This document shows, one piece after another, positions 1-10,491 of a stretch of 64,000 nucleotides of DNA (position 1 is the stretch's first letter; each line of letters starts with the position of its first letter). A program made the translations under genes and the position numbers. The notes beneath the pieces were generated by a model. That model saw nothing but the letters and a program-made list of their open reading frames with translations, was not told the DNA's origin and did not search any database. The DNA is from Arthrobacter agilis (lineage in GTDB: Bacteria > Actinomycetota > Actinomycetes > Actinomycetales > Micrococcaceae). The DNA lies in the NCBI RefSeq assembly GCF_002157505.1, contig NZ_NFSC01000030.1, positions 124,001 through 188,000 of the forward strand, in the 5' to 3' direction.

Positions 1-73
1 GTCTGGTCGCGTCGGATTCCTCGCGAAACCCGTTTAACGAGGGTAACCGCCCGCCCGATCAACTCGGACCGTA

Positions 74-1438
<1,365 letters not shown>

Positions 1439-1509
1439 CTAGTTCACGCGCGTCCGGACGTGCGCTGGGTCACCCGGTTGTGACGCCGGCGTCCGGATTC
1501 CGCCGGCCG

Positions 1510-2244
1510 TCAGCCGCCGTCGGCGACGTCCTGCTGGTAGTCCAGCACCGCCCGGCGGAGGGCACGCTCAGGGTCCACCCCGGCAGCCAGCGCACACCGG
1601 GTCAGCTCCAGCAGTTCCCTGCCGAACCGCGCCTCGGCGTCCGGAGCTCCCTCGGCGTCCGCTGCGTCGGCTGTCTCGACATCGCCGCCGGCCGCGGCTG
1701 GGCCGCCCTCCCCCGCGCGCTTGAGGGTCTTGGCGGCCAGGGCGAGCGCGGGCAGGTGGTGCGGTATCCCCTCGAAGGGCGAGGTGCGCCCGGGCCGCTC
1801 CTGCGCCTTCACCGCATGCCAGGTGGCGACGATCTCCTCCACCGAGGCGGGGAAGCTCCGGCGGAGGGCACCGTCGGGCGAGAAGACGTGCGGGTTGCGG
1901 CGGACCAGCTTCGCGGTCAGCCCGTCCGCCACCTCGGCGAGCCCGAAGGACCCGAGCTCCGCCTGCAGCTGCGCGTGGAGCACCACCTGGAAGAGCACAT
2001 CCCCGAGTTCGCTGCGCAGCGCGTCGACGAGGCCGGCGCCGGGGTGGTCCGTCCTCGCGACGTCGTCGACGGCCTCGTAGAGCTCGTAGGTCTCCTCGAC
2101 GAGGTATTCGAGCAGGGCCGCGTGGTCCAGCGCCGCCGTCCACGGACAGTGCCGGCGGAGGAGGCCGACCACCTCGACGAGGCGCTCGACCGCTGCGCCC
2201 GGGGGCGGACCGGGCGCGGCGGGCCGCTGGGCGGGGGCGTCCAC
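1510..2244 (-). CDS. mazG: MazG-family nucleoside triphosphate pyrophosphohydrolase
   Basis: Predicted house-cleaning NTP pyrophosphatase of 244 residues. It shows the MazG signatures CPW (residues 34-36), EETYELYEAVDD (about 50-61) and SELGDVLFQVVLHAQ (about 78-92), whose Glu/Asp residues bind Mg2+ in this all-alpha family, followed by the usual VRRNPHVF. The GTG start at 2244 shares its first base with the TAG stop of add, so the two genes are translationally coupled. An in-frame extension upstream would run deep into add and is arginine-rich shadow sequence. Only one clear MazG domain is present; the C-terminal part after residue 170 is alanine-rich and less conserved. Coupling to adenosine deaminase fits a nucleotide-pool role (inference). 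Confidence 0.9.
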   Translation of the reverse strand: MDAPAQRPAAPGPPPGAAVERLVEVVGLLRRHCPWTAALDHAALLEYLVEETYELYEAVDDVARTDHPGAGLVDALRSELGDVLFQVVLHAQLQAELGSFGLAEVADGLTAKLVRRNPHVFSPDGALRRSFPASVEEIVATWHAVKAQERPGRTSPFEGIPHHLPALALAAKTLKRAGEGGPAAAGGDVETADAADAEGAPDAEARFGRELLELTRCALAAGVDPERALRRAVLDYQQDVADGG

Positions 2245-3398
2245 TAGGACGCCTGGCGGGCGACCCTGTCGAAGGTGGACGTGATGTGCTCGGCCAGGGC
2301 TTCGCGGTCCTCGAGCGGCAGGAAGGCGGCGTCGACCGCGTTGAGGGTGAGCTCGAGCAGGTCGGCGAGGTCGTAGCCGAACGTATTGACGAGCAGTTCG
2401 AACTCGTCCGTCAGGGTCACACCGCTCATGAGCCGGTTGTCGGTGTTGACGGTGACCTTGAACCCCAGCTGGTACAGCAGGTCGAAGGGGTGGGCGTCGA
2501 TGGTGTTCCCGAAGGCCTCGATCGCCCCGGTCTGGAGGTTCGACGACGGGCACAGCTCGAGCGGGATGCCGCGGTCGCGGACCCACGACGCGATGCGTCC
2601 GAGGTTGGCGATGCCGACCTCCTCGCCGTCGGAAGATTCGTCGTCGGCGGACTCCTCGATCTCGATGTCCTCGGCGATGCGGACGCCGTGACCGAGGCGC
2701 AGGGCCCGTCCGGCGACGAGCGCGTCGTGGATGCTGTCCAGGCCGGCAGCCTCGCCCGCGTGGATCGTCACGGGGAACTGCTCGGAGGCGAGGTAGGTGA
2801 ACGCCTCGGTGAAGCGTGAGGGCGGGAAGCCGTTCTCCGCGCCGGCGATGTCGAAACCGACCGCCCCGCGGTCACGGTGGCGTACGGCGAGCTCGGCGAT
2901 CTCCTGGCCGCGGTCGGCGTGACGCATGGCGGTGATGAGCTGGCCCACCTGGACGACGCGGCCGGCGGCGATGGCTGCGGCAGCGCCCGCCTCGAGCCCC
3001 TCCTGCACGGCCTCGACGGCCTCGTCGAGCGTCAGGCCCTTCTGCGTGTGCTGTTCAGGGGCCCAGCGGACCTCCCCGTACACGACGCCGTCGAGCGCGA
3101 GGTCCTCGACGAATTCCCGGGCGACCCGGATCAGGCCCTCGCGCGTCTGCATGACGGCGATGGTGTGGTCGAAGGTCTCGAGGTACCGCTCGAGCGAGCC
3201 GGAGTCCGCGGACTCGCGGAACCAGGCTCCGAGCGACTCGGGGTCGGACGCCGGCAGTTCGTGCCCGATCGCGGCCGCGAGTTCGAGGATGGTGGCCGGC
3301 CGCAGGCCGCCGTCGAGGTGGTCGTGGAGGGAGATCTTCGGCAGGGTCTGGATGTCGATGGCAGCGTCTGAAACGAGGTCGTTCGGGATCTGGGTCAC
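2244..3398 (-). CDS. add: Adenosine deaminase
   Basis: Deaminates adenosine or deoxyadenosine to inosine or deoxyinosine in purine salvage. The 384-residue protein carries the zinc motif HDHLDGG (H25, H27), the catalytic region IHAGEAAG, CPSSNLQTGA and NTDNRLMSG. An acidic insert (about residues 245-260, ESADDESSDGEEVG) separates HGVRIAED from GRIASWVRDRG; this loop varies in actinobacterial homologues. The GTG at 3398 lies 7 nt after a TAGGCT box and no Shine-Dalgarno sequence precedes it, so the mRNA is probably leaderless. It sits 24 bp downstream of the DedA gene and is coupled to mazG. Together with cdd, deoA and the BMP transporter upstream it forms a nucleoside salvage locus. Confidence 0.96.
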   Translation of the reverse strand: MTQIPNDLVSDAAIDIQTLPKISLHDHLDGGLRPATILELAAAIGHELPASDPESLGAWFRESADSGSLERYLETFDHTIAVMQTREGLIRVAREFVEDLALDGVVYGEVRWAPEQHTQKGLTLDEAVEAVQEGLEAGAAAAIAAGRVVQVGQLITAMRHADRGQEIAELAVRHRDRGAVGFDIAGAENGFPPSRFTEAFTYLASEQFPVTIHAGEAAGLDSIHDALVAGRALRLGHGVRIAEDIEIEESADDESSDGEEVGIANLGRIASWVRDRGIPLELCPSSNLQTGAIEAFGNTIDAHPFDLLYQLGFKVTVNTDNRLMSGVTLTDEFELLVNTFGYDLADLLELTLNAVDAAFLPLEDREALAEHITSTFDRVARQAS

Positions 3399-3411
3399 GC
3401 TGCCAAGCCTA
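3399..3411 (-). promoter_or_regulatory. Leaderless -10 box for add
   Basis: TAGGCT occupies 3411-3406 on the minus strand and 7 nt separate it from the GTG of add, so transcription would begin at or next to the start codon. No good -35 is visible. The same arrangement recurs at other genes in this window. Confidence 0.55.
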
Positions 3412-3422
3412 CGCGATGCGCC

Positions 3423-4106
3423 TCAGGACGGGTTCGTCCCGCGGGCCGGTTCGAGCTCGTCCCGGAGCTGCAGGGCAGGAGCCTCGAGCGGGGTGGCGCC
3501 CCGGACGAAGGCGGTTCCGCGGTCCACGAGAATGCCGATGACGACCGCGATCCCGACGGCCACCGCGACGCCGAGCAGGTGGTTGTGCTGGAACCAGGTA
3601 CCGGCGACGGCGCCGATACCCACCGAGTAGCCGGCCCACACCGTTCCGGAGAGTGCTGTCAGTGCGACGAAGCGGCGCTGGGAGTAGCCGGTGGCGCCGG
3701 CGGTGAGGTTGACGGCCACGCGGCCGATCGGGATGAAGCGTGCCACGAGGATGAGCGACGCCGCCCGTTTCACGAGCTCGTCGCCTGCCCGGCCGAACGA
3801 CCGCTGCATCCGGGGACGCCGCATCCACCGGAAGCGCGTGGTGCCGATACCCCTGCCGATGCCGTACGCGATGTTGTCGCCGAGGAAGGCGCCGAGTGCC
3901 GCGACCAGGATCAGCAGCCACGGGTTCAGCACACCCTGGGTGAGGACGAGGGACGCGAGGCCGACCACGACGGACTCGCTGGGGAACGGCGGGAAGAACC
4001 CGTCCACCACGCAGCACACGAGGACGAGGAGGTATACCCAGGGCTGTTCGGCGGCAGCGAGGACGAAGTCGCTGATGCCTCCGAGTGCGCTGGTGATCGC
4101 GTCCAT
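3423..4106 (-). CDS. DedA/SNARE-associated family membrane protein
   Basis: Integral membrane protein of 227 residues in the DedA superfamily, whose members are linked to lipid-carrier translocation and envelope homeostasis. Family features include the early FPPFPSESVVV segment, GAFLGDNIAYGIGRGIG, and the amphipathic stretch ARFIPIGRVAVNLTAGATGY (family R-F-x-P-x-x-R motif). Four to five hydrophobic segments are visible, with a charged C-terminus. The ATG at 4106 has GGAGGAG a few nt upstream. It lies between deoA and add in the same orientation, but a strong hairpin at 4279-4318 separates it from deoA, so it may start its own transcript. The substrate is unknown. Confidence 0.9.
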   Translation of the reverse strand: MDAITSALGGISDFVLAAAEQPWVYLLVLVCCVVDGFFPPFPSESVVVGLASLVLTQGVLNPWLLILVAALGAFLGDNIAYGIGRGIGTTRFRWMRRPRMQRSFGRAGDELVKRAASLILVARFIPIGRVAVNLTAGATGYSQRRFVALTALSGTVWAGYSVGIGAVAGTWFQHNHLLGVAVAVGIAVVIGILVDRGTAFVRGATPLEAPALQLRDELEPARGTNPS

Positions 4107-4278
4107 CCTGGCTCCTCCGCCGTCGCTCCGTGCGGGCGGCCGCCGGGGTGGCGAGGGCCGGCACGGGGCCGGACGCGGGGTGCTGCGGTTCGGGTCGAGC
4201 CGCGATGCGCTGCCTGCGTCTGCATATGACGCTACCGGCCGCCCGCACGCGGGTCGTCGCCCCTGAGGGCGATCTACG

Positions 4279-4318
4279 CCGCGGCCGGCGTCACCCCTCG
4301 GGATGAGGCCGGCCGCGG
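4279..4318 (-). terminator. Hairpin after deoA
   Basis: Perfect 11-bp inverted repeat, CCGCGGCCGGC at 4279-4289 and its complement at 4308-4318, with an 18-nt loop, about 40 bp downstream of the deoA stop. There is no U-tract, as is common in GC-rich actinobacteria. It probably ends the transporter-cdd-deoA transcript. Confidence 0.6.
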
Positions 4319-4357
4319 ATCCCCTAGGGGTCGACCCTGTGAGGGGCCCGGTGGCGC

Positions 4358-5644
4358 CTAGGCGATGCGGTCGATGATGAGCTGCTGCGCCGGGCGCGAG
4401 CCCTCGGGAGCGATGACGACGGCGTCGGCTAGGGCCTCCCGCGCGCGCTCGAACCTGTCCGGGGTGTCGGTCAGCAGCGTCATCAGCGGCTCGCCCGCCC
4501 GCACCAGGGCGCCGGGCTTCGCATGCATCCGCACGCCGGCTCCCGCCTGCACCTGGTCCTCCTTGCGTGCGCGGCCCGCACCGAGCCGCCACGCGGCGAC
4601 ACCGACCGAGAGGGCGTCCAGTCCCACGAGCACGCCGTCGGCCGGCGCGAGGAGAACGTCCGACTCCCGGGCGACGGGCAGCGTGGCCCAGGGATCCCCG
4701 CCCTGCGCCTCGATCATCCGGTTCCAGACGTCCATCGCGCGGCCGTCCTTCAGGGCGGCGGCGGGATTGGCGTCGTGCACGCCCGCACAGGCGAGCATCT
4801 CCTCCGCGAGGCGGACGGTGAGCTCGACGACGTCGGCGGGCCCTCCGCCTGCGAGGACCTCCACGGATTCCTCGACCTCGATCGCGTTGCCCGCGGTGAG
4901 GCCGAGCGGAGTGCTCATGTCGGTGAGCAGGGCCACGGTGTTCACGCCGGCGTCCTTGCCGAGCGCGACCATGGTCTCCGCGAGCTCCCGCGCCTGGCCG
5001 ACGTCCTTCATGAACGCGCCGCTGCCCACCTTCACGTCCAGGACGAGCGACCCGGTTCCCTCGGCGATCTTCTTGCTCATGATCGAGGACGCGATGAGCG
5101 GGATGGCCTCCACCGTGCCGGTGACATCGCGCAGCGCGTAGAGCTTCTTGTCGGCGGGAGCGAGCCCCGTGCCGGCGGCACAGATGACGGCGCCGACCTC
5201 GGCGAGCTGGCGCAGCATGTCCTCGTTGCTGAGGTGCGCCTGCCAGCCCGGGATGGACTCCAGCTTGTCCAGCGTGCCCCCGGTGTGGCCGAGGCCGCGC
5301 CCGGAGAGCTGCGGCACGGCGACGCCGAACACGGCGACGAGCGGAGCCAGTGGCAGGGTGATCTTGTCCCCGACGCCGCCGGTGGAATGCTTGTCGCTCG
5401 TCGGACGTCCGAGGGACGAGAAGTCCATGCGCTCGCCGGAGGCGATCATCGCGGCCGTCCAGCGGGAGATCTCGGCACGGTCCATGCCGTTGAGCAGGAT
5501 CGCCATGTTGAGTGCGGCCATCTGCTCGTCGGCGATGACGCCGCGCGTGTAGGCGTCGATGGTCCAGTCGATCTGCTCGGGTGAGAGCGTTCCCCTGTCG
5601 CGCTTGGTACGGATGATGTCGACGGCGTCGAAGGCTTCGGTCAT
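4358..5644 (-). CDS. deoA: Thymidine (pyrimidine-nucleoside) phosphorylase
   Basis: Phosphorolysis of thymidine or deoxyuridine to base plus deoxyribose-1-phosphate. The 428-residue protein has the phosphate-binding segment SDKHSTGGVGDKITLPLAP, the family signature SGRGLGHTGGTLDKLES, and a C-terminal domain with GVRMHAKPGALVRAGEPL. Length fits the family; motifs alone do not decide between thymidine-specific (deoA) and broader pyrimidine (pdp) forms. The start has GAGGA about 7 nt upstream. It follows cdd by 84 bp in the operon of a BMP-type nucleoside ABC transporter, which gives uptake, deamination of cytidine and cleavage of the resulting uridine or deoxyuridine. Confidence 0.94.
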   Translation of the reverse strand: MTEAFDAVDIIRTKRDRGTLSPEQIDWTIDAYTRGVIADEQMAALNMAILLNGMDRAEISRWTAAMIASGERMDFSSLGRPTSDKHSTGGVGDKITLPLAPLVAVFGVAVPQLSGRGLGHTGGTLDKLESIPGWQAHLSNEDMLRQLAEVGAVICAAGTGLAPADKKLYALRDVTGTVEAIPLIASSIMSKKIAEGTGSLVLDVKVGSGAFMKDVGQARELAETMVALGKDAGVNTVALLTDMSTPLGLTAGNAIEVEESVEVLAGGGPADVVELTVRLAEEMLACAGVHDANPAAALKDGRAMDVWNRMIEAQGGDPWATLPVARESDVLLAPADGVLVGLDALSVGVAAWRLGAGRARKEDQVQAGAGVRMHAKPGALVRAGEPLMTLLTDTPDRFERAREALADAVVIAPEGSRPAQQLIIDRIA

Positions 5645-5728
5645 GGAGGATCCTCGGGTTGTTCGGGTGGTGGTCCGGATCCTTGTGGGAGCCGGCCGGG
5701 AAGGCGCGGCGGGATGGGCCGCGCCGGG

Positions 5729-6124
5729 TCAGGCGAGGTGCTGCGGACCGAAGGCGTCCGGCAGGACCTCGTCCATGGTGCGGATGCCGCTGACGGTCAG
5801 GAGCACCATGTCCGGCGCCCGGAACTCGTACAGCAGCTGGCGGCACCGGCCGCAGGGCATGAGGGCGTTGCCCTTCCCGTCGACGCAGGCGAAGGCACGG
5901 ATGCGCCCGCCTCCGCTCATCGCCAGGGCGCTGACGAGGGCGCACTCGGCGCACAGCGTCAGGCCGTAGGAGGCGTTCTCGACGTTGCAGCCGGAGATGA
6001 TCCGGCCGTCGTCGATCAGCGCCGCCACCCCGACGGGGAACTTCGAATAGGGCACGTAGGCCTTGGTCATGGCCTCCCGCGCCGTGGCGGTGAGGTCGTC
6101 CCAGGGAATGTCGTTCTCGCTCAT
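5729..6124 (-). CDS. cdd: Cytidine deaminase
   Basis: Small homotetramer-type cytidine/deoxycytidine deaminase, 131 residues. It shows the substrate-binding CNVENASYG, the zinc ligand and catalytic pair CAECAL (Cys and the general-acid Glu), and the second zinc motif PCGRCRQ. It starts 7 bp after the stop of the upstream permease gene, with TTAGGA of that stop region acting as ribosome site. It is cotranscribed with the nucleoside transporter and deoA and supplies uridine for phosphorolysis. Confidence 0.96.
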   Translation of the reverse strand: MSENDIPWDDLTATAREAMTKAYVPYSKFPVGVAALIDDGRIISGCNVENASYGLTLCAECALVSALAMSGGGRIRAFACVDGKGNALMPCGRCRQLLYEFRAPDMVLLTVSGIRTMDEVLPDAFGPQHLA

Positions 6125-6131
6125 GGTGGTC

Positions 6132-7415
6132 CTAACCCTTGATGTACGGGATGCCGCTGGCTCCCGGTGCCCTCGACCTGCCGACGAGGCCGGCGACCGC
6201 GAAGACCGTGACCACGTAGGGCAGCATGCGCAGGAACTGGTCCGGCACCGGCGTGCCGAGGAGGCTCAGCACGTTCGAGAGGTTCGTCGCGAAGCCGAAC
6301 AGCAGTGCCGCGAAGAAGGCCCCGATGGGGTTCCAGCGGCCGAAGATGAGTGCCGCCAGCGCGATGTAGCCCTGGCCCGCCGTCATGTCCCGGCCGAAGC
6401 CCGAGACGGCGACGAGCGTGAAGAAGGATCCTCCGACGCCTGCCACGACTCCGGCGAGGAGCACGTTCACGAAGCGCATGCGGTTGACGTTCACGCCGAG
6501 GGTGTCGGCGGCCTTCGGGTGCTCGCCGACCGCGCGGGTCCGCAGGCCCCAGCGCGAGTGGTACAGGGCCACGTAGATGACAGCGACCGCGATGTACATG
6601 AGGTAGCCCACGATGGTCTGCTGGAAGAGGATCGGGCCGATCACCGGGATGTCCGCGAGGAGCGGGATCTCGATCACGGGCAGGCGCGGCGGCGAGTTCC
6701 AGCGCTCGGAGTCCTCGCTGAGGACGGCGGAGAACAGGAAACCCGTGAGGCCGGAGACCAGCACGTTGAGCACGACGCCGACGATCACCTGGTTCACGAC
6801 GTAGCGGATGCTGAAGACGGCGAGGACGAGCGATACCAGGACACCCGCGACGGCTGCGGCGAGCAGGCCGACGAAGGCGCTGCCGGACAGCGACGCGGCG
6901 ACGGCCGCCGCGAAGGCGCCGAAGAGGAGCTGGCCCTCGATGGCGATGTTGACGACGCCGGACCGCTCGCAGAGGACGCCCGAGAGCGAGCCGAAGATCA
7001 GCGGCACCGCCAGCGTGACGGAGCCCGCGAGCAGCCCGTAGAGGGCGACGTTCGGGGTGCGGGCGCTGCCCACGACCCAGGTGAGGAACGCGATGAGGAA
7101 CAGGATCGCGAAGACGGCCGGCACCCAGGTGGGGACCTTCCGCCGGGCGCGGGTGTGCAGGATCGCGAGGACGGCGAGGGCGATCATGGCGATCGCGGCG
7201 AGCCACCCGATCAGCTGCGCGGACACCACGATCGACGGCAGGACGATCGGATCGTTCTCCTCGGACAGCCGGAACGTCACGTCGTTGCCCGGCGCCCCGA
7301 GCGCGAACACGAGGAGGGCGAAGAGTGCGACGACGGAGAGGATGATCGGGTTCTTCCAGCTCCGCACGGTGGCGTCGCCGGTGCCGCGGGCGGGCGCGGT
7401 GGTTGCTGTGCTCAT
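6132..7415 (-). CDS. Nucleoside ABC transporter permease (second, NupQ/YufQ-like)
   Basis: Inner-membrane permease of 427 residues in the branched-chain/ribose-type permease superfamily used by BMP-dependent nucleoside importers. Conserved segments include FGSLSGVLCERSGVVNIAIE, VNQVIVGVVLNVLVSGLTG and ALIFGRWNPIGAFFAALLFG. About ten hydrophobic helices are visible after a short cytosolic N-terminus. The ATG at 7415 overlaps the stop of the preceding permease by 4 bp (ATGA), showing tight coupling. With the permease, ATPase and BMP lipoprotein upstream it forms a complete importer, and the linked cdd, deoA and add suggest nucleosides as substrates. Confidence 0.9.
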   Translation of the reverse strand: MSTATTAPARGTGDATVRSWKNPIILSVVALFALLVFALGAPGNDVTFRLSEENDPIVLPSIVVSAQLIGWLAAIAMIALAVLAILHTRARRKVPTWVPAVFAILFLIAFLTWVVGSARTPNVALYGLLAGSVTLAVPLIFGSLSGVLCERSGVVNIAIEGQLLFGAFAAAVAASLSGSAFVGLLAAAVAGVLVSLVLAVFSIRYVVNQVIVGVVLNVLVSGLTGFLFSAVLSEDSERWNSPPRLPVIEIPLLADIPVIGPILFQQTIVGYLMYIAVAVIYVALYHSRWGLRTRAVGEHPKAADTLGVNVNRMRFVNVLLAGVVAGVGGSFFTLVAVSGFGRDMTAGQGYIALAALIFGRWNPIGAFFAALLFGFATNLSNVLSLLGTPVPDQFLRMLPYVVTVFAVAGLVGRSRAPGASGIPYIKG

Positions 7416-8800
7416 GCTGCTGCTCCGGTCGAGGCTGGCGTGCGGGTCGTGGTGCCGCCCTTGCCGGCGCGCGGGGCTCCGGGCGCCGGGAGGCGGAACA
7501 GCGCGCGGACGAGCGGCGGCGCTGCGATGAAGAGGACGATGAGCGACTGGACCACGAGGACGATGTCGATGCTCGTACCCGTGGAGGCCTGCATCGCGAC
7601 GCCTCCAGCGCGGAATGCGCCGAAGAGGATGCCTGCCGCGAACGTGCCCCAGGGCGAGGAACGCCCGAGGAGCGCGACCGTGATGGCGTCGAAGCCGAAG
7701 CTCGCGGCCACGCCCGAGGTGAGGACCTTCTCCGTGCCCGACACCTGGGCGACCCCGGCGAGGCCGGCGAGCGCTCCGGCGATGGCCATGGCGAGGATGT
7801 AGCCCCTGCTGACGTTCACGCCCGCGGTGCGGGCCGCACTGGCATTGGCGCCGACGGCGCGGAGTTCGAAGCCCACCGTCGAGCGGTTGAGCAGCCACCA
7901 CACGAAGACGGTGGCCAGGACGGCGACGACGAAGCCCCAGTGCAGGCGGAAGGCGGACCCCAGGAGCGGCGGATACAGGGCCGTCGCATCGAGCTGGGGG
8001 CTGATCGGGTTCGTGGACCCCGGGCGCTGGAACGCCGGGGTGCTCAGGAAGTACAGCACGAGGTTCGTCGCGATGTAGTTGAACATGATCGTCAGGATGA
8101 CCTCGTGGGCGCCGGTGCGGGCCTTGAGGAGCCCTACGAGTCCGGCCCACACGGCGCCACCCACCATGCCCGCGAGGATCACGAGCAGCAGGTGGATGCC
8201 CGCCGGGAGGTGCAGCGTGAAGCCGACCCAGCCGGCGAAGGTGGCGCCGATCAGGATCTGGCCCTGCGCGCCGATGTTGAACAGGCCCGCCCGGAAGGCC
8301 AGCGCCACGCCGAGGCCCGCGCAGATGAGCGGGGTCGCGACGGTCAGGGTCTGCGTCAGGGGGTAGATCCTCTGGGAGAAGGACTCCCCGCGGACGTTGA
8401 AGACGGAACCCTGGAAGAGCGCGCTGTACGCGCCCGATGCCGCTGTCCAGGCCGCACCGAGCGTGTCCTGGGGGCGGCCGAAGAAGTACGACGACGCCCG
8501 CGCCACGTTCGGGTCGGTCAGGGCGATGAGCAGCCCGCCGAGGATCAGGGACAGCACCACGGACAGGAAGGCGACGAGTGCGTTCCCCGTCATGATGCGC
8601 TGCAGGAGCGTCGATTCCGGCGCGGCGGCGGTGCCGGCAGGGGCCGGGACGGCGGGCGGCGGGAGCTCCCCTCCGGCCGTCTCCACCGCGTTCTCGAGGC
8701 GTACCTCGTCCTGGCGCGCGGTGTCCTTCGCTTGCCGACGGGTCAGCGGAGCTCCGCCGTCGGTAGCCGGGGGTACCGGCCGGTCGTCCTGCGGGGTCAC
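7412..8800 (-). CDS. Nucleoside ABC transporter permease (first, NupP/YufP-like)
   Basis: Permease of 462 residues, partner of the permease encoded immediately downstream. A cytosolic N-terminal extension of about 75 residues, rich in Pro, Ala and charged residues, precedes the first membrane segment. The hydrophobic core contains TVATPLICAGLGVALAFRAG, NIGAQGQILIGA and the cytosolic coupling region ELRAVGANASAARTAGVNVS, as in YufP-type subunits. The start at 8800 overlaps the stop of the ATPase gene by 4 bp and its own stop overlaps the next gene by 4 bp. Pairing of two different permeases with one double ATPase is the expected architecture for this importer class. Confidence 0.9.
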   Translation of the reverse strand: MTPQDDRPVPPATDGGAPLTRRQAKDTARQDEVRLENAVETAGGELPPPAVPAPAGTAAAPESTLLQRIMTGNALVAFLSVVLSLILGGLLIALTDPNVARASSYFFGRPQDTLGAAWTAASGAYSALFQGSVFNVRGESFSQRIYPLTQTLTVATPLICAGLGVALAFRAGLFNIGAQGQILIGATFAGWVGFTLHLPAGIHLLLVILAGMVGGAVWAGLVGLLKARTGAHEVILTIMFNYIATNLVLYFLSTPAFQRPGSTNPISPQLDATALYPPLLGSAFRLHWGFVVAVLATVFVWWLLNRSTVGFELRAVGANASAARTAGVNVSRGYILAMAIAGALAGLAGVAQVSGTEKVLTSGVAASFGFDAITVALLGRSSPWGTFAAGILFGAFRAGGVAMQASTGTSIDIVLVVQSLIVLFIAAPPLVRALFRLPAPGAPRAGKGGTTTRTPASTGAAA

Positions 8801-10341
8801 AGGTTTCCTCCTTGAACGTCGTGGGCCTGCGCCAGCGCTTCGTCGGCGGGCATGCCGGCCATCATGAGGCCGAGGACATCGCGCGAGACCGTGCCGGGCA
8901 CGATGCCCATGAGGCGCCCGCGGTAGAGCACCGCGATGCGGTCGGCCAGTTCCAGGACCTCGTCGAGTTCCGTGGAGACGATGATGACGGGCGTTCCGCC
9001 GTCGCGCTCTGCGACGATGCGGCGGTGCAGGAATTCGATGGATCCGACGTCGACGCCGCGCGTGGGCTGCGATGCGATGAACAGCTTGAGCGGCCGCGAG
9101 AACTCGCGGGCCATGACGACCTTCTGCTGGTTGCCGCCCGAGAGCGTGCCGGCGGCGGCGGACGCCGACTGCGTGCGCACGTCGAACTCGGCGATCTTCT
9201 CGTCGGCGTTCTTCTCGACGGCAGACGGGGACATCGACAGGCCCCGGGCGAAGGGGGCGTCGTCGTACCGGTTGAGGATGAGGTTCTCGGCCACGGAGAA
9301 GGTGCCGACGAGTCCCTCGACGCTGCGGTCCTCGGGGACGAACCCGACACCGGCGCGGATGACGTCCTTGACCTTGCGGCCGACGAGCTCGTTCCCGCCG
9401 AGGGTGATCGATCCGGTCACATGGTCCTGCAGTCCCATGATCGCTTCGGTGAGTTCGGTCTGGCCGTTGCCCTGCACGCCGGCGATGGCGAGGATCTCGC
9501 CTTCCGCGACGTCGAAACTCAGGCCGTCGACCACGCGCTGGCCGTTGTCCGCCTGCACGGTGAGGTCGCGGACCCGGAAGGTGACCTCGCCGGGCGTCGC
9601 CGGCTTCTTGTCGAGCGTCAGGCTGACCGAGCGCCCCACCATGAGGGACGCGAGTTCGGTGGTGGGTGCGCTGGGATCGGCGGTCCCCACGACCTTGCCG
9701 CGGCGGATCACGGTGATGACGTCGGACACGGCCTTGACCTCGCGCAGCTTGTGCGAGATGAAGACGATGGACTTGCCGTCCGCCGTGAGCTGCGCCATGA
9801 TCCCGAGCAGTTCGTCGGTCTCCTTGGGCGTCAGCACGGCCGTCGGCTCGTCGAGGATCAGCACCTCGGCGTTGCGCACGAGGGCCTTGATGATCTCGAC
9901 GCGCTGCTGCACACCGACCGGGAGGTCCTCGACCACGGCGTCGGGGTCGACGTCGAACCCGTACTGGTCCGAGATGCGGCGGATGCGGGTGCGGGTCTCC
10001 TGCAGGTTCAGCATGCCGCCGCCCCTCACGGCTTCGTTGCCAAGGGCGACGTTCTCCGCGACGGTGAAGACCGGCACGAGCATGAAGTGCTGGTGCACCA
10101 TGCCGATCCCGGCGGCCATCGCGTCCCCCGGGCCCCGGAAGGTCACGGGCTTGTCATCGACGCGGATCTCACCCTCGGTGGGGTCGTACAGTCCGTACAG
10201 CACGTTCATGAGGGTGGACTTGCCCGCCCCGTTCTCACCGAGCAGGCTGTGGACCTGTCCTGGTTCCACGACGAGGTCGATGGAGTCGTTGGCAACGAGC
10301 GATCCGAAGCGCTTCGTGATGCCGATCAGTTCGAGTTTCAC
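8797..10341 (-). CDS. Nucleoside ABC transporter ATP-binding protein (tandem NBD)
   Basis: Cytosolic ATPase of 514 residues with two nucleotide-binding domains, the RbsA/YufO arrangement. Domain 1 has Walker [10 protein letters not shown] (Lys41), Walker [13 protein letters not shown] and an atypical signature VGVQQR. Domain 2 has a degenerate Walker A, GVQGNGQTE, lacking the usual Lys-Ser/Thr, but an intact LSGGNQQKV signature; its Walker-B-like region reads FIASQPTRGVDVGS, with Ser-Gln in place of Asp-Glu. One competent and one degenerate ATP site is normal in this family. The gene follows the BMP lipoprotein gene after a 150-bp gap with a strong hairpin and is coupled to the permeases by a 4-bp overlap. 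Confidence 0.92.
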   Translation of the reverse strand: MKLELIGITKRFGSLVANDSIDLVVEPGQVHSLLGENGAGKSTLMNVLYGLYDPTEGEIRVDDKPVTFRGPGDAMAAGIGMVHQHFMLVPVFTVAENVALGNEAVRGGGMLNLQETRTRIRRISDQYGFDVDPDAVVEDLPVGVQQRVEIIKALVRNAEVLILDEPTAVLTPKETDELLGIMAQLTADGKSIVFISHKLREVKAVSDVITVIRRGKVVGTADPSAPTTELASLMVGRSVSLTLDKKPATPGEVTFRVRDLTVQADNGQRVVDGLSFDVAEGEILAIAGVQGNGQTELTEAIMGLQDHVTGSITLGGNELVGRKVKDVIRAGVGFVPEDRSVEGLVGTFSVAENLILNRYDDAPFARGLSMSPSAVEKNADEKIAEFDVRTQSASAAAGTLSGGNQQKVVMAREFSRPLKLFIASQPTRGVDVGSIEFLHRRIVAERDGGTPVIIVSTELDEVLELADRIAVLYRGRLMGIVPGTVSRDVLGLMMAGMPADEALAQAHDVQGGNL

Positions 10342-10430
10342 AACCCAGCCTGTTCTGTTCTGTTGTCTCCGGTGGAAGTCACCGGCAAGGATACCGGCTG
10401 CGGCTTCGGGGCACGCAGCCGGGACGAACG

Positions 10431-10477
10431 CGAACCGCCTTCCTCCCGGCGGAGATCCGCGGGAGGAAGGCGGTTCG
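10431..10477 (-). terminator. Strong hairpin between BMP lipoprotein and ATPase genes
   Basis: An 18-bp perfect stem is formed by 10431-10448 and 10460-10477 with an 11-nt loop, 15 bp after the lipoprotein stop. A smaller 8-bp hairpin (10394-10422) lies closer to the ATPase start. Such a partial terminator or 3'-end stabiliser between a binding-protein gene and the rest of its operon usually gives more binding protein than membrane subunits; the effect here is inferred. Confidence 0.7.
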
Positions 10478-10491
10478 GTGGTGCTGTCGTG